Below, one piece after another: positions 60,880 to 64,000 of a stretch of 64,000 nucleotides of DNA. Made by a program: the position numbers and the translations under genes. The stretch spans positions 372,001 through 436,000 of the forward strand of contig NZ_JAFCJS010000001.1 of assembly GCF_018130825.1 (NCBI RefSeq). The letters run 5' to 3'. The notes beneath the pieces are model-generated. The model did no database searches, was not told where the DNA came from, and saw only the letters and a list, made by a program, of their open reading frames with translations. Source of the DNA: Bradyrhizobium liaoningense. Lineage in GTDB: Bacteria > Pseudomonadota > Alphaproteobacteria > Rhizobiales > Xanthobacteraceae. Each line of letters begins with the position of its first letter. The first letter of the stretch is position 1.

Positions 60880-61068
60880 ATGTGCGATAGCCCCGAGTAC
60901 TCAGAGCGCCGTTTCGATTCCAAAGGCTGTGCCGTCTGTGCCGGCAAGTTCGGCCTGATCCGATACTACTCCTGGCGTACGCCGCTCTGCTCGCGGAAAT
61001 GTCTCGACCGGTTCAGGGCGCGTCGCGAGCGCGACCGCCTGTGGCTGTTCCGATGTCAGGCGGCATGA
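60880..61068 (+). CDS. Small zinc-ribbon-like protein A
   Basis: 62 aa, beginning MCDSPEYSERRFDSKG. A putative zinc site is C-x2-C (CAVC) followed about 17 residues later by C-x3-C (CSRKC), with an aromatic/basic stretch between (LIRYYSWRTP). A basic Arg-rich helix ends the protein. GAGGAGAGG lies directly before the ATG at 60880 and decides the start. It has the same Cys spacing as the two small proteins at 61515 and 61762. Function unknown; nucleic-acid or protein binding is possible. Confidence 0.7.
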   Translation: MCDSPEYSERRFDSKGCAVCAGKFGLIRYYSWRTPLCSRKCLDRFRARRERDRLWLFRCQAA

Positions 61069-61123
61069 AGATCGGCTGCCGCACCTAGCCCGTCAGGCCA
61101 TTTCTTCGTCCGGAGGCTGTGAG

Positions 61124-61518
61124 TTGAACCGTGGCTGCAAGCTCCTGTTGGCGATCGCGCTGCCGCTTCCGCTGGTGACGGGCGTGAAGGCCGAGGAAAT
61201 CGTACGGGATGGTTCGCATCGTCACCATCCGCCTCAGGATCAGCTGCTGCACGAGAAATTCTATTCGGGCTGGCGCATGCCGGACAACCCGGTTCTGAGT
61301 TGCTGCAACAATGCGGATTGCTACCCGACCGAGATACGCTACGTCGACGGCAGGATCTACGCGCGGCGCCGGGAGGACGGGAAATACATCCTGATTCCGT
61401 CCCAGAAGGTGGAGCGCAACCGCGACAACCCGACGGCCGCAACCATATCTGCGCGCCGCCGCCGTCCGCCTCTCTGATCGACACGGTCTACTGCTTCGCG
61501 CTGGGAGGTGCCACGTGA
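61124..61518 (+). pseudogene. Secreted Cys-rich protein gene with a one-base frameshift
   Basis: TTG start at 61124 after GGAGG. Signal peptide LLLAIALPLPLVTGVKA, then a mature part with NPVLSCCNNADCYPTEIRY and a basic RRREDGKYILIP. As written the frame shifts into Arg/Pro-rich sequence and stops at 61477. From 61432 the overlapping frame reads DGRNHICAPPP...VYCFALGGAT and stops at 61518, matching the usual DGxxHxC...VYCF ending of this Bradyrhizobium family. One G lost near 61432 explains it: the span is 395 bp, one short of 132 codons. The stop overlaps the next GTG. Confidence 0.75.
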
Positions 61519-61703
61519 GATTCATACTGGTGAACGGCAGGACCCCGTTTCGCAAGACCTCGTGCTTGTGGTGCTGCGAGGAGATCGAGGCTGGCTATCT
61601 GCGCGACGCCAGGACGCTGCTGCGCTACTGCGGCTACGAATGCTACGCGATTCACCAGGAGAAGGCGCCGTTGATCGAGGGGCGTGCGCGCGCGGCATCC
61701 TGA
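61515..61703 (+). CDS. Small zinc-ribbon-like protein B
   Basis: 62 aa from GTG at 61515, preceded by GGGAGGTG. It starts MRFILVNGRTPFRKTS, then C-x2-C (CLWCCEE), GYLRDARTLL, and C-x3-C (RYCGYECYAIH). The start region and Cys spacing match protein C at 61762, showing duplication. The GTG overlaps the TGA of the restored reading frame of the preceding gene (GTGA), so the two were probably coupled. Function unknown. Confidence 0.72.
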   Translation: MRFILVNGRTPFRKTSCLWCCEEIEAGYLRDARTLLRYCGYECYAIHQEKAPLIEGRARAAS

Positions 61704-61761
61704 GCAGAGAGGCCGGCGGGACGTATCGGCGGATATTCCATCGGCAGGAAAGGACACGGCA

Positions 61762-62073
61762 TTGAGATTCATGCTCGTCAATCAGGAACATCCCTGCCAC
61801 GGCACGGTCTGCAGCGCATGCGACCGGCCGCTGGGTTCGAGTTACGTCCGGCACGTGTCCAAGCAAGAGCGGTATTGCGACTACGATTGCTACAGCCAGC
61901 AGACGGTCATCGACATGCTGTGGCCCCGCCGCGGCCCGTTCGAGGCGATCGCGGTGCTGACCGCAGTTGCGGGCTGGAGCTGGGTATTTCAGATGGGCGC
62001 GCTGTCGCGCTCACTGGCCGAAGCCTATCTGCGCGACTACGACCTTCTGACCCCGGAAGGAGGTGACCGCTAG
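61762..62073 (+). CDS. Small zinc-ribbon-like protein C with membrane-like tail
   Basis: 103 aa. I use TTG at 61762 after AAAGGACA because LRFMLVNQEHP aligns with the start of protein B; an ATG three codons later is possible. The zinc-type site is C-x2-C (CSACDRP) and C-x3-C (RYCDYDCY). Unlike B, it continues with about 45 residues including a hydrophobic helix (FEAIAVLTAVAGWSWVFQMGAL), which may anchor it to the membrane. Last gene of the cluster; 83 bp separate it from the convergent lytic transglycosylase stop. Confidence 0.7.
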   Translation: MRFMLVNQEHPCHGTVCSACDRPLGSSYVRHVSKQERYCDYDCYSQQTVIDMLWPRRGPFEAIAVLTAVAGWSWVFQMGALSRSLAEAYLRDYDLLTPEGGDR

Positions 62074-62156
62074 CTGCTCGATGCCGGCCGCGCAGAGAAG
62101 TCGGCCGCAGTCACCTCGTCCAGCCCGCGCCGCGTCCAGCCCCGGCGGTCGCGAGG

Positions 62157-64000
62157 CTAGGGCGATGGGGCTGCGGCCGATGCCGTTGGCTCCGCGCTCA
62201 CTTCCTGCGTCGTGACGCGGTGCTCGGATTTCGACGCGACCATGCCGCTGCTCTCGAACCGGGCGCGGTAGACCAGCACGTTCTCCATCACGCGCTGCAC
62301 GTAATTGCGCGTCTCCGACAGCGGGATGCGCTCGACCCAGTCGACCGGATCGACATTCGGATCCCTGGGGTCGCCGCGCGCCTGCACCCATTCGCGCACC
62401 CGGCCACGGCCGGCATTGTAGCCGGCGAAGGTCATGATCTGGTTGCCGCGATATTCCGACAGCAGCGCGCTCAGCTCGGCTGCGCCCATCTGCGTGTTGT
62501 AGACGGGATCGGAGACCATCCTGTCCCAGTCATAGGTCAGGCCGAAGCGCTTTGCAGTGTCGCGGCCGGCTTCCGGCGTCACCTGCATCAGTCCGACCGC
62601 ATTGGCGGGCGACTTGTCGCGCTGGTCGAACGAGCTCTCGGTGCGCGCCACCGAATAGATCATGCTGGTCTCGATCGGCGGGGCGAGCTGCTTGTGCTCG
62701 GGGATGCCGATGGTCGGGAAGGCGTAATGGTCGAGCGCGAGCCCGCGCGCCAGCGCCGTCTTGCCGACCTCCAGCATGACGCGCGCATCGTTGCGCCGGC
62801 CGGCGAGCTCGCCGAGCGCTTCGAGCGCTGCGACGTCGGTGCTCTCCTTGGCGAAATCCTCGGCGTAGTAGAACACCATGTCACGCTCGCCGATCCCGTA
62901 GAGCATGTCGGCGGCGCGCACGCGCTCGTCGGCAGGAGGTGTGTCGGCGGAGGCGAGAACGGGCGAGGGCGCACGCAGCTCGATGCGGTCGAGCCCGAGC
63001 TTGGCGCGGGCGAGCTGCCCGTAATAGGCGGTCGAATAGCGCGCCGCCGCCTTGTAGCTCATGCGCGCATCGGCGGTCGCACCCATGGCTTCCGCCGTGC
63101 GGCCGCGCCAGTAATGTGCGCGCGACAGCGCGATCGGATTGGCCGAGCCTTCGTCGATCGCGGCGAAATGCACCATCGCCGTCCTGGGGTCATCGAGGTA
63201 GCGCAGCGCGATCCAGCCGCACATGAAATGATAGTCTACGCGGTAGACTTCCTTCTCGGGAACCGCCGCCATGCGCACCACGTCGTAGGCGGTCTTGAAC
63301 TTGCCCTGGTCGAGCAGCTTGCGCGCCAGCAGGCGGCGCTCGCGCCACCAGGCATCGGTGTCCTGCGCGGCCATCGTGTCGGGCGCGGCGGCGAGGATCA
63401 CCTCGGCCGCATCGTCGATACGGTCCTTCTGCAGATGCCATTGCGCGCGGCACAGCACATAGCCGAGATCGCGGCGCGCATCGCTCGCGATATCGTCGAG
63501 ATAGTCCTTGGCCTTGTTCGCCTTGCTCGTGACCGCGGCGCACGCCTTGACGATCGCGAGCTCATCCTCGCCGAGCCGTTTGGCCGCGCGTCTTGCGCCG
63601 GCATAGTCCTTGGCGCCGAGCCGCTTGTCCATGCGGGCGCGATGATCGTCGGCGTTCAGCAGATCGCGGAACGTCTCGTAGGAGTCTTCCTCGCTGCGCT
63701 CGGACAATTCGTCCGTACGCCAGGCCTCGCGCACCAGCCGCGCGGCCCTGTCGCTCTCGCCTTCGGTGAGCAGCACGCGGGCAAGCGCGAACTTGCCCTT
63801 GGCGCTGGTCGGCCGGTCCATCGTGAATTTGTGCACGGTGGCGGCGTCGGCCTTCTCCTGCCACAGCCGCGCCTCGGCGCGGCGGCGCAACAGCGCGCTG
63901 CTCGGCCAGTCCGGGTTGGCGGCGAGGAAGCCGGCGTAGCGCTTGAAATTCGCGGTGCTCTCGGAATGGCGCAGCATGAACCAGTCGGCGAGCTTCTGCC
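62157..64000 (-). CDS. Soluble lytic murein transglycosylase (Slt70-like), N-terminus beyond window
   Basis: At least 614 residues are visible; the frame runs through the right edge without a start. The long N-terminal part is a superhelix of alpha-hairpins (SSALLRRRAEARLWQEKAD, RAHYWRGRTAEAMG). The C-terminal catalytic domain has the active Glu in IYSVARTESSFDQRD, then SPANAVGLMQVTPEAG and FAGYNAGRGRVREW. The enzyme cuts peptidoglycan strands in the periplasm to 1,6-anhydro products. The tail is Ser/Ala/Pro-rich. Signal peptide not visible because the gene is cut. Confidence 0.93.
   Translation of the reverse strand, partial: QKLADWFMLRHSESTANFKRYAGFLAANPDWPSSALLRRRAEARLWQEKADAATVHKFTMDRPTSAKGKFALARVLLTEGESDRAARLVREAWRTDELSERSEEDSYETFRDLLNADDHRARMDKRLGAKDYAGARRAAKRLGEDELAIVKACAAVTSKANKAKDYLDDIASDARRDLGYVLCRAQWHLQKDRIDDAAEVILAAAPDTMAAQDTDAWWRERRLLARKLLDQGKFKTAYDVVRMAAVPEKEVYRVDYHFMCGWIALRYLDDPRTAMVHFAAIDEGSANPIALSRAHYWRGRTAEAMGATADARMSYKAAARYSTAYYGQLARAKLGLDRIELRAPSPVLASADTPPADERVRAADMLYGIGERDMVFYYAEDFAKESTDVAALEALGELAGRRNDARVMLEVGKTALARGLALDHYAFPTIGIPEHKQLAPPIETSMIYSVARTESSFDQRDKSPANAVGLMQVTPEAGRDTAKRFGLTYDWDRMVSDPVYNTQMGAAELSALLSEYRGNQIMTFAGYNAGRGRVREWVQARGDPRDPNVDPVDWVERIPLSETRNYVQRVMENVLVYRARFESSGMVASKSEHRVTTQEVSAEPTASAAAPSP

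Overview
The window reads as chromosome of a Bradyrhizobium-type alphaproteobacterium. It is GC-rich and densely coded. The alphaproteobacterial SOS box GTTC-N7-GTTC precedes lexA, the pyruvate dehydrogenase E1-beta carries its own lipoyl domain, a Rhizobium-type phospholipid N-methyltransferase is present, and NodV/NodW-like signalling genes and many small secreted or Cys-rich proteins typical of that genus occur. I saw no tRNA, rRNA, CRISPR array, prophage or transposase.

Layout. 1-8.3 kb: start of gltA, then gltX, followed by a glutamine-themed block (glnS, a SnoaL-like gene, a lone type I glutamine synthetase), an SPW-repeat membrane protein, an MHS-family transporter and a DUF2171 protein. 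8.3-15.4 kb: comEC, a three-unit GAF-like protein, two small unknown genes, lexA with its SOS box, moeA, and two tiny coupled ORFs. 15.4-22.3 kb: HAD hydrolase, FMN-dependent 2-hydroxyacid dehydrogenase, a CtpA-type protease, a GGDEF-EAL protein, and an orphan Flp pilin behind a strong sigma-54 promoter. 22.3-30.5 kb: moaC-trpC-trpD-ppiD (leftward), then tpiA, secG, pyrG, and a convergent pmtA-like gene. 30.6-38.7 kb: an OmpR/EnvZ-type pair, NIPSNAP, kdsA overlapping an MFS gene, a glutaminase-STAS-cNMP protein with a sigma-54 promoter, a ModA-like binding protein and queF.

38.7-56.8 kb: Vgb-like propeller, eno, MDR oxidoreductase, secreted metallo-hydrolase, FMN reductase and the FtsB/DivIC-like septum gene. 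Next come an AcoR-like regulator without its AAA+ domain and an acetaldehyde-type dehydrogenase with two matching candidate operators. The pyruvate dehydrogenase operon follows: pdhA-pdhB-DUF5076-cytosine-deaminase-like-pdhC-TM peptide-lpd. Then thrC and a Bug-family binding protein. 56.8-64 kb: a leftward operon of a four-PAS histidine kinase, a FixJ/NodW-type regulator and a receiver-only protein. It is separated from a rightward cluster of small C-x2-C...C-x3-C proteins by a 467-bp region with three 21-bp phased repeats. The cluster surrounds a secreted Cys-rich gene broken by one base. A Slt70-type lytic transglycosylase runs off the right edge.

The backbone order gltA-gltX / comEC / lexA-moeA / moaC-trpC-trpD-ppiD / tpiA-secG-pyrG / kdsA / eno-ftsB-pdhABC-lpd matches what I remember of other Rhizobiales. 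Several blocks look inserted into it. The most promising leads are the kinase-regulator plus phased repeats plus small zinc-protein cluster, the paired GTCGC-N6-GCGAC operators beside the AAA-less regulator, and the sigma-54 promoters of glutaminase and Flp pilin.
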